Positions 35,180-44,780 of a stretch of 64,000 nucleotides of DNA are shown piece by piece (position 1 is the stretch's first letter; each line of letters begins with the position of its first letter). The stretch is from Cynocephalus volans (lineage: Eukaryota; Chordata; Mammalia; Dermoptera; Cynocephalidae), in contig NC_084461.1 of the NCBI RefSeq assembly GCF_027409185.1, positions 188,206,001-188,270,000 of the forward strand, given 5' to 3'. A program made the position numbers and the translations under genes. Below the pieces are notes generated by a model. It was not told where the DNA came from and ran no database searches. It saw only the letters and a program-made list of their open reading frames with translations.

Positions 35180-35585
35180 CTTAAGAGCTACTGTTTGCGT
35201 AGCAGCTTACATGCTGCCAGGCCCTAAGCTAAGTGCATGTGTGTTTTTTTTTTTGTCTTTTTGTGACTGGTAAGGGGATCGCAACCCTTGGCTTGGTGTC
35301 ACCCACACTGTGCTAAGCCAGTGAGTGCACCGGCCATTCCTATATAGGATCCGAACCCGTGGCGGGAGCACCGCTGTGCTCCCAAGCGCTGCACTCTCCC
35401 GAGTGCGCCACGGGGCCGGCCCTAAGTGCATGTGTTCTTTAATATAACTTTTCCAACCATTCTCCAAGCTAGGCATTTTCTCTATTTTTCAGATGAAGGA
35501 ATTGAGGTTCTGAGAGGTTAAATAACTTGCTCAAGGTCACCCAGCAATAGAATTAACTCAGACTGTCTTGCTCCAAAGCCCATAA
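35180..35585 (-). mobile_element. MIR, antisense, split by a tRNA-type SINE
   Basis: TTTTTCAGATGAAGGAATTG, GCTCAAGGTCACCCAGCAAT; the SINE at 35243-35422 is flanked by TAAGTGCATGTG. Confidence 0.75.
35243..35422 (-). mobile_element. Full-length type C SINE with an undeleted right monomer
   Basis: Left half is type C (GGCGGGAGC...CCAAGCGC) and the right half is complete (GACTGGTAAGGGGATCGCAA). Flanked by TAAGTGCATGTG. Looks like the ancestral long form of type C. Confidence 0.85.
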
Positions 35586-35877
35586 GGGTCTGCCTCCTTG
35601 GTAGGTCAAACCAGGAAGGCCTCCTGGAAGAGGTGAGATTTGAAGGATAAGTAAGAGCAATACAGGGGCATCTCTTCTATCAATCTCTGGAAGGTATGCT
35701 TACCATACCCCAGTAATCCTGGGCTGCCCTGGAAAGATTTTGTTTCCAAAACTTCAAAGCTGAGGGCTAGATTCCAAATCGTGGTGACGAGTGATCAAAA
35801 TAATTCTACCCAATAGAAGTTACTTGGGCAGCCAACTGGCCTCCCTCTGTGCCATTCCTCTAAAATTTTTTAAAGAA

Positions 35878-35955
35878 GGGCTGGCCTGTTAGCTCAGTTG
35901 GTTAGAGTGTGGCCTTATAACACCAAGCCCCTGTACCGACCAGCTGCCAAAAAAT
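35878..35955 (+). mobile_element. Monomeric SINE with box-B deletion
   Basis: GGGCTGGCCTGTTAGCTCAG, CCTGTACCGACCAGCTGCC. Confidence 0.8.
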
Positions 35956-36384
35956 TTTTTTTTTTTAAGAACAGTGAGATGTAATTTTCACTAATTCCTC
36001 ACCATAAACACTCTTCTTATAGTAAAACCATAGAGGACTACAGTATTTTTTGAGTCTAAAATTTTTTTAAATACTTGAAAACAATTCACAAGTTTTTTAT
36101 TTGCTTCCAAATCTAGTTTAATTTGTAGATATTGGACAAAGGTGGTGGGAGGGGGGCATTTTTGCCCTATTTTCCAAGTGCTCTCCTATGGTGCATAGGA
36201 ATGCTATCATATAAGGGAGAAAACATGGTTTTTAAAACGTTTTATTGCTGTGGTTACTTAATTTGAAAATTAATTAGTTTTTACTTGAAAAGTACTACAT
36301 GAACAGTAGATTATAGAATGATTCTTTCTCCTCTCCAGAAACTATTACAATTACCTGCTTCTTGTATGTTTCAGAGACGATTTT

Positions 36385-36555
36385 TTTTTTTTTTTTTTTT
36401 TAAAGATGACCGGTAAGGGGATCTTAACCCTTGACTTGGTGTGGTCAGCACCACGCTCACCCAGTGAGCGAACCGGCCATCCGTATATGGGATCCGAACC
36501 AGGGGCCTTGGTGTTATCAGCACCGCACTCTCCCGAGTGAGCCACGGGCCAGCCC
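36385..36555 (-). mobile_element. Dimeric SINE (type B)
   Basis: Flanked by TCAGAGACGATTTT on both sides. Confidence 0.9.
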
Positions 36556-36963
36556 TCAGAGACGATTTTAACAGGAAACTTTTAGGCAGATTCATGTTGG
36601 AAGGGGACAGAAGTTAAATGGGAGTGATGTTTTGCTGTCCTTCTATGGTAAGCAGCTGATCTCTAAGGGAGAACTTGTGTTTTGATTTAGATTAGAAGGA
36701 CTAGATGAGAAGGACTTCTTACTTGTTTTAAGGAATTCACAAAAGGAATTGTACAGGACATTCCAGTTTTTTACTGTCTTCGTAAATACATCCATACTTG
36801 TCAGAACATGGGTCCTGATTTTGAGTGTGGTAAACATGCTTCAACACTGTGAGGCTGAGGCTTTTAACCTAAGTCAAAAGACTTTTACCCAGTCTTGCAT
36901 TTGCCTTTCTTGGCCTCTACTTTCTTTCCAAAATATTTGGATTAATGAAAGTTATGTGCTTTA

Positions 36964-37064
36964 TTTTTTTATTTTTTTTTAAAAGATGACCGGTAAGGGG
37001 ATCTCAACCCTTGGCTTGGTGTTGTCAGCACCGCACTCTACTGAGTGAGCCACGGGCCAGCCCC
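36964..37064 (-). mobile_element. Dimeric SINE with central deletion
   Basis: Right-monomer 3' part joined to left-monomer 5' part (GTCAGCACCGCACTCTACTG). Flanked by GAAAGTTATGTGCTTTA. Confidence 0.85.
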
Positions 37065-37406
37065 GAAAGTTATGTGCTTTAAAACAAGCCATTGCAGAAA
37101 TGCTTTACCCCATGACAGGACAAAATGAGGCAGGTTTGGGGTTCAAGAAGACTGTACTAGCAGGCTGTCAGTAAGAGGTGAATGAAAGAGGAACTTTCTG
37201 CAGGTCCCGAGGACAGGATGAAAACATGTTTACAACACAGAACAGAAATAGACGTTGGGGGAGAGAGCCATGTCTCTCAGTGGGACCAAGAGGCCAGCTC
37301 ACTTCCATTGTTTGAGGTACCTCCTGTGCAGAAAAATGAAGAACTAATTTCTTCATTCAATATTTGATGAATGTTTTTGGCACCCCAAGATTAAAATGCT
37401 ATGTAA

Positions 37407-37514
37407 GGCTGGCCAGTTAGCTCAGTTTGTTAGAGGGTGGTGTTGCAAAAGCAAGGTCAAGTGTTTGGGTCCCTGTACTGGCCAGCCACCAAAAAAAAAA
37501 AAAAAAAAAAAAAA
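37407..37514 (+). mobile_element. Monomeric SINE
   Basis: GGCTGGCCAGTTAGCTCAGT, TTTGGGTCCCTGTACTGGCC. Confidence 0.85.
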
Positions 37515-37920
37515 GACTGAATTTATTAAAAGCCAACTAATAAAACTACAATGAAATACCACCACACACCTATCACAATAGCTAAAAACAAAAGTGAAAA
37601 GAAAATTGACCATACCAAGAGCTCAAGAGCACGTGGAACAACTGGAACTCTCACACATTGTTGGTAGGAATGCAAAATGGGACAGTCACTTTGGAAAAAA
37701 GTTGGGCAGTTTCTTGTAAATTTAAACACATACTGACCATACAACCCCCAAATCCCACTCCTAGGTACATACCTGTACATGAAATGAAAACATATGTTCA
37801 CACACAGTCTATATGTGAATGTGTATAATGACTTTATTTGTAACCACCCCAAACTGGAAAAAACCCAAATTCTTTTAACTGGTGAATGGATGAACAAATT
37901 GCAATATATCCATTTTTTGA
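37515..37920 (+). mobile_element. L1M fragment, 3' region
   Basis: Contains TGAAATACCACCACACACCT, ACACATTGTTGGTAGGAATG and AACTGGTGAATGGATGAAC in L1 order. Confidence 0.75.
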
Positions 37921-37928
37921 ATACTTGT

Positions 37929-38355
37929 TGTAGAGCTAGGGCTAGGGTCTGAAGCTCACAGACCCCTCGAACCCATTCACAAATCCTTCACACGCAGGTC
38001 TATGAGCTAGGTAACCGGAAAAAAAAGCCTTGGTTGAAGTAGGAATAGACTTTATTCAGCACACACAACACTAGGAGCTAGGCAGTACAAAGAGAAACTC
38101 AGAAACTCAATTGCTACTGGCAAAGTCCAAAGAAAAACTGAAACTGAGCAGCTGCCAGCAGACTAATCACATTCTATTGTTAGACATGAGCTCTCTGCCA
38201 TCAGCCTGCTTCACAAACTGCAGAACACACAATAGCTACAAAACTAAAAAGATACATTGGCACACATGCACACTAACTCCACCCACACAACTTGTTTACA
38301 AGAAATGTCAAGGGAGCCTGACTGAATTATCCTATTTTCCCCACACTTGTCAACA
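37929..38355 (-). mobile_element. Antisense solo LTR related in U5 to the MaLR-like LTRs
   Basis: On the plus strand it starts TGTAGAGCTAGGG and ends GTCAACA. On the minus strand it has GAATAAAGTC as a poly(A) signal. The end region (CACACGCAGGTCTATGAGCT) matches the U5 end of the LTR at 51665. It lies between two L1M fragments. Confidence 0.65.
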
Positions 38356-39646
38356 GTAAAATGGAACAGACTGAAAGAAACTCTTGTAAATATGGCTAGA
38401 TGATTTTCAACAAGGGTGCCAACACTACACAATTGAGAAAGGACAATTTCTTAAACAAATGGTGCTGGGAAAACTGGATAGCCATATGCAGAAAAATGAA
38501 AGTGGACCCTTACCTTACACCATAAACAAAAATTAACTCAAAATGGATTAAAGATCTAAATGTAAGACCTAAAACTATTAAACTCCTACAAGAAAACATT
38601 GGCATTGGATTTGGAGTTATTTCCTGAATATGACACCAAAAGCACAGGCAATGAAAGAAAAAATAGACAAATGGAACTACATCAAACTTAAAAACTTTTA
38701 TGCATCAAAGGAAACAAGTAACAGAGTGAAAGGCAACATATGGAATAGGAGAAAATATCTGCAAGTCATATATCTGATAAGAGGATAATATGCAGAACAT
38801 ATAAGGAACTTCTATAAGTTGACAACAAAAAAACACATAATGTAATTAAAAAATGGACAATGAACTCGAATAGACAGTTTGGCAAAGAAAATATACAAAT
38901 GGCCAATAACCACAGGAAGAGGTGCACAATATAACTAATCATTGGGGAAATGCAAATCAAAACCAAACTGAGATATTACCTCACACTCGTTAGGTTGGCC
39001 ACTATCAAAAGAACAGAAAATAACAGGTGTTGGCAAGGATTTGGAGAACGTGGGACCCTTGTGCACTGTTGGTGGGAATGTAACATGGTGCAGGCATTAC
39101 TAAAAACAGTACAGTGGTTCCTCAGAAAATTAAACATAGAATTTCCACATGATTCAGCAAATCCCACTTCTTGGAAGATATGGACAAGAATTCAAAGCAG
39201 GATTTCAAAGAGATATTTGCATACCCCTGTTCATCAAAGCGTTATTCACAATAGCCAAGAAGTAGAAGCAACTCAAATGTCCATCAGCAGATTAATGGAT
39301 AAAGAAAATGTGGTATATATGTACAGTGGAATGTTATGCAGCCTTAAAAAAGAAGGAAACCCTGTCAGATGCTACAACATGGATGTAGGACATTATGCTA
39401 AGCAAAGTAAGCCAGTCACAAAAGAACAAATACTGCATGATTCCACTCATATGAACTTTCTAAAGTAGTCAAAATCATAGAAACAAAGTAGAAAGGTTGT
39501 TACCAATGGCTGGGGGGAGAGGGAAGGGGCATTAGTGATGAGTAGGTATAGAGTATCAATGTTTCAAGATGAAAAAGTTCTGGCGATCTCCTGCACAACA
39601 ATGTGAATATACTTAACACTACTGAACTATACTTTAAAATGGTTAT

Positions 39647-39771
39647 GTCTACTTCTATACCACCCTGAATACACCTGATCTCATCTGGTCTTGGATGCTA
39701 ACCAGAGTCAGGCCTGGTTAGAACTTGGATGGGAGGGAGACCGCCTGGGAATACTGGGGGCTGTAGGCTTT
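39647..39771 (+). pseudogene. 5S rRNA pseudogene
   Basis: Matches mammalian 5S rRNA along nearly its full 120 nt: ACCACCCTGAATACACCTGA, CAGGCCTGGTTAGAACTTGG, GAGACCGCCTGGGAATACTG, CTGTAGGCTTT. It has several substitutions, altered CpG sites and a 4-bp insertion (GAGG) before GAGACC. An A-rich tail follows, suggesting retroposition. It lies within the 3' end of an L1M and a CYN-type SINE has landed in its tail. Not a working gene. Confidence 0.9.
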
Positions 39772-39790
39772 ATAAAAAAAAATAATAATA

Positions 39791-39929
39791 GGGCCGAGCC
39801 CGTGGCGCACTCGGGAGAGTGCGGCGCCGCGACGCTCCCGCTGCGGGTTCGGATCCTATATAGGAATGGCCGGTGCACTCACTGGCTGAGTGCCGGTCAC
39901 GAAAAAAGACAAAAAAAAAAAAAAAAAAA
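39791..39929 (+). mobile_element. Type C SINE (shortened hairpin) in the 5S pseudogene tail
   Basis: GGGCCGAGCCCGTGGCGCAC; GGCGCCGCGACGCTCCC shows loss of one hairpin arm. Flanked by AATAATAATA. Confidence 0.85.
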
Positions 39930-40083
39930 TAATAATAATAAATTTAATGTAAGGTGTTTTTTTTTTTTTTTTTTACCACCACCACGACCACAACAAAGGA
40001 ATGGATGGTTGATACACGCTATATGGATAAATTTTAAAGGCATGAGGCTAAGTAAAAGAAGCCAGGCTCAAAAGCCACATACT

Positions 40084-40176
40084 GGGTTAGCCAGTTAGCT
40101 CAATCGTTAGAGCATGGTTCTGTTAACACCAAGGTCAAGGGTTTGGATTCCCGCACTGGCCAGCTGCCAAAAAAAT
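40084..40176 (+). mobile_element. Monomeric SINE at the left edge of the 2.26-kb source
   Basis: GGTTAGCCAGTTAGCTCAAT, TTTGGATTCCCGCACTGGCC. The duplicated segment begins inside its box-B region. Confidence 0.85.
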
Positions 40177-40345
40177 GAAAAACGATATACTTTTAATGTA
40201 ACATTGGAAAAGTGAAAACTATAGGAACAGGGAATGGATCAACATCGTCAGGGGCTGGGCCAGGGGAGGGGTTGACTATAAAAGAGCATGAGGGAACTTT
40301 TTGGGGCAGTAAAATTGTTCTTTATCTTGATTGTGGTTGTGCTAA

Positions 40346-41122
40346 TGATGTTGGAGGTAGGGTCCGAGGGGACCCGATAGTCAGCTTCAGCTGACTCAGT
40401 CCTCTTACCAGGTTCTTGACTCTGCCACAGGAAAGAATTCAAGGGCAGAGTCCCAGTAAACAGTGAGAACAAGTTTAATGTATCAGATAAGAAATACAGG
40501 TTCCACGGAGAGAGTGCGGCCTAGCTCCAGAGACTGAGCAGGGCCCCCACCAAGCTTAGCATAAAAGTAAGTTCAGTACAGACATCAAGTCTAACATAAA
40601 AGAAAGAAAAACATACTGAAAGTTCAGTACAGGGTGCAGGCTGGCTCTAGAGAACGAGCCGCCCATTGCTGAAAGTAAGTTTGATACAAGGAAGCGTAGA
40701 TTGCTTCCAGGAAAGTGAGCAACAACGCTGCCTTTGGCTGGGATTTGGCTTTTACAGTTTCTCTATCTAATGAACATTCAGTTAAGGGGGTGGCCCCCAG
40801 TTATGTAACATTTAGTCTTGCACATGCTCGGCTGGTCTCTTCCTGAAGCATATTCATTGGTCAGATCCCACCACATGCACCAGACATATTCAAGAATGTT
40901 CTGTGCTCTCTATTGAGCATGCCCAGCCACTGGATTTACATAAGGGAGCCCTCTGTGCTCTCATCATCCAGATTTGGTGCTGAAAATAGGTCTAACTGTC
41001 AACAGTAACTTTCCTCTAGGGGAGAGCCTGGAGGAAGGGGCCTGAGACCTCAGGGAGTGGCTGGAAACCCAGAGGCATATTTTGAAACCAGAGCCTGGGG
41101 AAACTGAGTACCTCCTATATCA
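40346..41122 (-). mobile_element. Antisense solo LTR (ERV, class uncertain) inside an L1M 3' UTR
   Basis: Interrupts L1M 3'-UTR sequence (CTTGATTGTGGTTGTGCTAA before, GTTACATGACTGTATGTG after). The ends form TGAT...ATCA. On the minus strand it holds an ATTAAA-type signal and TG/CA ends. Target duplication is not clear. Duplicated again at 52005-52778. Confidence 0.6.
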
Positions 41123-41219
41123 GTTACATGACTGTATGTGTTTGATAAAACTCATAAAATTGTACACCAAAAAACCCTGTACACTGATGTATAAGAAAAA
41201 CTGTACACCAAAAACTGTA

Positions 41220-41286
41220 CACACAGGTCAAGGATTCGAATCCCCATATGGGCAGCCACCAAAAAATAAGAAATAAAATAAAATAA
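41220..41286 (+). mobile_element. 5'-truncated monomeric SINE (copy 1)
   Basis: GGTCAAGGATTCGAATCCCC, GGGCAGCCACC, then (AAAT)n. Box B GATTCGAATCC is close to a true tRNA box B. Confidence 0.65.
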
Positions 41287-41520
41287 ATTGTACACAAAAA
41301 ATTCATACTATATATATATTATTCTTCAATAAGCCTGACTAAAAAGAAATGTGGAGCAGGAACAGCAAAAATTTCAGCATCTGAATAATTTCGGTGCAGT
41401 GTACAGTTACAGTGGTATTTTTGGCATGTTTCAATCTGCAAATAATAAAAACCAGTATGATTTTTTAAAAGCCAACTAGTTTATCCAAACTGAAGTATGG
41501 TCCAATAATAGGATGCAAGG

Positions 41521-41629
41521 CAGGCGGGTTAGCTCAGTTGGTTAGAGCGTGGTGCTGATAACACTAAGGTCAAGGGTTTGATCCCTTTACTAGCCAGCCA
41601 CCAACAAAACAAAACAAAACAAAACAAAA
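41521..41629 (+). mobile_element. Monomeric SINE (copy 1)
   Basis: GGTTAGCTCAGTTGGTTAGA; (CAAAA)n tail; flanks CAATAATAGGATGCAAGG and CAATAATAGGACGCAAGG. Confidence 0.85.
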
Positions 41630-42775
41630 AAGCAATAATAGGACGCAAGGTTGAAATTGTATGGTAAGCAAATAATTCTAATTTAAATCCTCTCAGTGGA
41701 TGTCTGTGACTATACATTGCTTCATTGTGAGAAAAGGTCAGATATTAATTTGAGACCTTTCGAGAATGTGAAGTATACTCAAATAGTCCTTCTGTCTCCA
41801 TAATGTTTCAGAAACACTGGCAGAACAAGAATAACACCTGGTGGTTGACGAGGCAGGTGGGGAGTGGGAGAAGGAGAGAAGTTGAGGATTATTTTCTTCT
41901 AGGTGTTGATTTAGAAATCAATTGCTGGATTGGTTACTTAACATCGAAATGGTAAAGCCAGTCCTTTGTCTTCACACAGTCGTGATCTCCGTGTAGCTCT
42001 AAGCAACCCTGTTATAAAGCTTGATGATTCATCCTCCCTATTTGTAAAATACTTGATGAATAAAGATGGATGAATATACTTAATCACTGGGAAAAAACAG
42101 ATACCTAATTTTAAACAGATTAGAAGCCACGACGTTAGCAATGACAACAACAATAATAACCAATTCTGTCAAACCACACAAAGAACAAGATAGAGTGGCT
42201 GACTCTGCCTTGTGAGGTCAGCCTTAGGTTTTTTTCCTGCTTAGCTGCTCCTCCTGTCTCTGATTGTTCAGGCTCCTAAAATGTGGCAGCTTCCAAGTAC
42301 AGAATTCCAAAAAGCTGAACTGTCTTGATTCCTACCAACACTGGCACAGACTATAAGGAATTGAGAATGCCACTAATCCTAGGGAAACAGATGGACATTT
42401 TACATCACAAACATTCGTGCACAACTCAAATGATGAGGTTTTGGCAAAATATGGAACACTCCTGTGCCCTTCTATCCTAATGAAAGAACCTACTAAGGCC
42501 AGGGCATTTTAAATCAGAAACAATGCTGAGATTTTGGGCAAAATATGGCCACTTCTGTGTCTTTCTATCCTAATGAAGAAACCTAGCAAAGCCAGGGCAA
42601 AAGGAAGAGGGAAAGGATTCTCTGGGTTGAAAAATAAAAAAGCTTGGTAGAAATGGGTCACCTATGAAATGAAAATATTCCTAAGGTTTACAAAAGGTAT
42701 CTGAGTTGATGTAAGACAAAAATGGTAGAGCTGAAGGGCAGTTTATCAAAATTTAATCCAGCAGCCCAAAATTTC

Positions 42776-43331
42776 TTTTCTTTTCTTTTTTTTTTTTAAA
42801 TTTTATTTTGTCGATATACATTGTGGCTGATTAATGCTCCCCATCACCATAACCTCCCTCCCTCCTCCCTCCCCCCTTCCCCCCAACAATGTCCTTTCTG
42901 TTTGCTTGTCGTATCAACTTCAAGTAATTGTGGTTGTTATATCTTCTTCCCCCGCCCCCCGTTTTTTTTGTGTGTGTGTGTGTGTGTGTGAATTTATATA
43001 TTAATTTTTAGCTCCCACCAATAAGTGAGAACATGTGGTATTTCTCTTTCTGTGCCTGACTTGTTTCACTTAATATAATTCTCTCAAGGTCCATCCATGT
43101 TGTTGCAAATGGCAGTATTTCATTCGTTTTTATAGCTGAGTAGTATTCCATTGTGTAGATATACCACATTTTCCGTATCCACTCATCTGATGATGGACAT
43201 TTGGGCTGGTTCCAACTCTTGGCTATTGTAAAGAGTGCTGCAATGAACATTGGGGAACAGGTATACCTTCGACTTGATGATTTCCATTCCTCTGGGTATA
43301 TTCCCAACAGTGGGATAGCTGGGTTGTATGC
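42776..43331 (-). mobile_element. 5'-truncated L1 (ORF2 C-terminus plus 3' UTR) with target-site duplication
   Basis: On the minus strand it encodes the end of L1 ORF2 (YNPAIPLLGIYP, MFIAALFTIAKSWNQPKCPS, WYIYTMEYYSAIK, ending MFSLIGGS at about 43008). A 3' UTR with a (CA)n run, AAATAAA and A-rich tail follows. Flanks AGCAGCCCAAAATTTC (42760-42775) and AGCAGCCCCAAATTTC (43332-43347) are a 16-bp target duplication with one mismatch. Frame intact over this piece, so relatively young. Confidence 0.9.
42959..42990. repeat. T run and (GT)n microsatellite in L1 3' UTR
   Basis: GTTTTTTTTG followed by about ten GT units, part of the antisense L1. Confidence 0.8.
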
Positions 43332-44254
43332 AGCAGCCCCAAATTTCAAAACAGAAGGTAGGACAAAGTGATTCACAGATATTAAATAAGGGGAAGGAAA
43401 GTAGAGACCAGGAAGTAAGGAGACGGTTTAAAAAAACAAAACAAAGAAGTCCTGGATTTAGAAGTTATGAGATGAAGTTTTGGAAAATATGCTTTTTGTT
43501 TTTTGTTTTAAGGGAAACATTTCATCAGTTGTTAAAAGTAGTCTGGAATTTCAGTCAATGCTAAAGCAATCCTTTGTAGAAAAAAAATTGGAAATATCTG
43601 TATTACACATTTGAGCGATCCAATTATATTTTTGTACACTGTCTCTGGAATGCCACAGGAAGGTGCTGAAGATGTCATGATGATTTAGCTTTGCTATATA
43701 AATTTAACAAACTGGGTGTATATATACTGTTTGGCATTCTTCTGAATTGGTAAGTACGTTTCTTAAATAAATACTGTGATATGTTTACATATTTTGACAA
43801 CTACTTTTGAATTGTAAGGAGATAAAGTGTGAAAGTTATAGCCAACGTCCCTGGGCTCTGTACCTCCTAAATAAGGCAGTTTAGAATGGAGGGGCTTTCT
43901 TTCCTGCAGTCCCCAGGTCATTTAAAAGAGTTACAGTCGATTTGCTTTGTTTTTCCCTTTAAGACGTATAAACTTTTCTACTTAATTTTTGTCAAAGTTT
44001 TTTTTCCGTAAAAAACTTATTAAGTATTATTTTGTCCCCCTTAACACAACATCACAACACGGAAAACAAAAGTTATCCAGCAACCTTCTGAGATGCATTT
44101 AAACAAAAAAGGCGAAGCCAGGGTCGACAAAGTCTGGCATAGAAAGAATTCAAGGATCGAAATGTGATTGATCCTCAGGCTTCCCCAAAAGACCCATAGA
44201 TAGTCGCAACCACCCACCAGCTGCCTCAGTACATTTGTTAAAAATGCTGATTCC

Positions 44255-44353
44255 TGGGGCTGGCCAGTTGGTTAGAGCCCGGCCTTATAACTCCAAGGTC
44301 CCGGGTTCGGATCCTGTACAGACCAGCAGCCAAAAAAAAAAAAAAAAAAAAAC
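44255..44353 (+). mobile_element. Monomeric SINE abutting the TCTN1 promoter
   Basis: GGGGCTGGCCAGTTGGTTAG, CCCGGGTTCGGATCCTGTAC, 20-bp A tail. Ends about 150 bp before the X-box. Confidence 0.85.
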
Positions 44354-44379
44354 CCCAAAAATCCCCCAAACCAGACTGA

Positions 44380-44640
44380 TTTCTGCCCCGCCCCTCGCGC
44401 CCGGCCTCGCCCAGGCCCCGCCCTCCGTCCCCACCCTTCTCGCGCAGACTCTCGCGGCCTCGCGGGCCCCTTCCCATGATGCCCCGCGCCAGGCTGTCGC
44501 GGTTGCCGGGCAACGCTCAGTCCCCCCCCTGGCGCTGGTCGCCGGGAGATCCGAGGGGCGATGGGGCCGAGCGGCCTTCCGCCGCTCCTGCTGGTGTTCC
44601 TGGGCTGCTGGGCCTCCGTAAGCGCCCAGGCCGGGGCCAC
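44380..44640 (+). promoter_or_regulatory. TCTN1: TCTN1 CpG-island promoter and 5' UTR
   Basis: CpG-dense block immediately upstream of and into TCTN1 exon 1, starting right after the poly-A tail of a SINE. It is TATA-less, has CTCGCG-type repeats (44440-44465) and an RFX X-box 46 bp before the ATG. An upstream ATG pair (44476, 44479) opens a frame that overlaps the main start out of frame, so the true start site may lie downstream of it. Confidence 0.75.
44502..44514. promoter_or_regulatory. RFX X-box, GTTGCCGGGCAAC
   Basis: A perfect inverted repeat GTTGCC-G-GGCAAC, matching the X-box bound by RFX2/3, the master regulators of ciliary genes. It lies 46 bp upstream of the TCTN1 ATG, the expected place for a transition-zone gene. 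The sequence match is direct; binding is inferred. Confidence 0.8.
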
Positions 44641-44780
44641 CCCTGCGGTGACAACGGAGGGCCTCAACACCACCGAGGCAGCCCAGGCCACTCGCGGACC
44701 GTCCCTGTCACATGGGCCTCCGCGGACCCCCAAGGCCCCGGGGCCCTCCTCCGGCCCCAGGCCCACCCCAGTCACGGACG
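44561..44780 (+). CDS. TCTN1: TCTN1 exon 1: signal peptide and Pro/Thr-rich segment
   Basis: Codes for residues 1-73 plus one base. It begins [20 protein letters not shown], a typical signal peptide with likely cleavage after VSA. A low-complexity Thr/Pro/Ala linker with one N-glycosylation sequon (NTT) follows. The exon ends at ...PTPVTD-G and the donor is GTGGGT at 44781. Conservation against the human N-terminus is looser here than in later exons, as is normal for this linker. Confidence 0.95.

Larger units (their letters stand above)
38356..39960 (+). mobile_element. L1M element, 3' region, interrupted by a 5S pseudogene and a SINE near its end
   Basis: L1 phrases in order: CTGGGAAAACTGGATAGCCA, AAATGGACAATGAACTCG, GGCAAGGATTTGGAGAACG, GAATGTTATGCAGCC, CTATACTTTAAAATGG. 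Open stretches here (for example 38950-39468) belong to the L1 and are not a gene. Confidence 0.8.
39990..41345 (+). mobile_element. L1M 3' UTR fragment, interrupted by a SINE and an ERV LTR
   Basis: AAGTAAAAGAAGCCAGGCTC, CTTGATTGTGG, then GACTGTATGTGTTTGATAAA and CTTCAATAAGCCTGACT after the LTR. Its 3' part is included in the 2.26-kb duplication. Confidence 0.65.
40144..42407 (+). repeat. 2.26-kb segment, copy 1 (likely source) of a near-identical direct duplication
   Basis: This segment reappears at 51803-54063 in the same orientation with only a handful of changes: a 4-bp difference near 41001, a 1-bp indel near 41226 and a few substitutions. It starts inside the box-B region of a SINE and includes an L1M piece, an antisense LTR (40346-41122), two more SINE pieces and unique sequence. 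This copy is taken as the source because the SINE and flanking L1M continue uninterrupted to its left. Confidence 0.9.
14900..44250. other. PPTC7-TCTN1 intergenic region
   Basis: About 30 kb between two divergent promoters. No conserved coding exon was recognised; the open frames here fall in L1, LTR and SINE sequence. Stretches 14900-15360, 15600-16360, 17040-18200, 27100-28100, 33000-33280, 36560-36960, 37070-37400, 41640-42760 and 43350-44250 contain nothing I could name beyond short simple repeats. Confidence 0.7.

Noticed and set aside
38950..39468. 172-codon plus-strand open frame
   Set aside because: Lies wholly in L1M 3' sequence; the nucleotide phrases match L1 and no protein family is recognisable.
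39647..39771. Functional 5S rRNA gene
   Set aside because: Substitutions, a 4-bp insertion in a conserved region and an A-tail mark it as a pseudogene.
43008..43376. 122-codon minus-strand open frame
   Set aside because: Real coding remnant, but of L1 ORF2 and not a host gene; annotated as the truncated L1.
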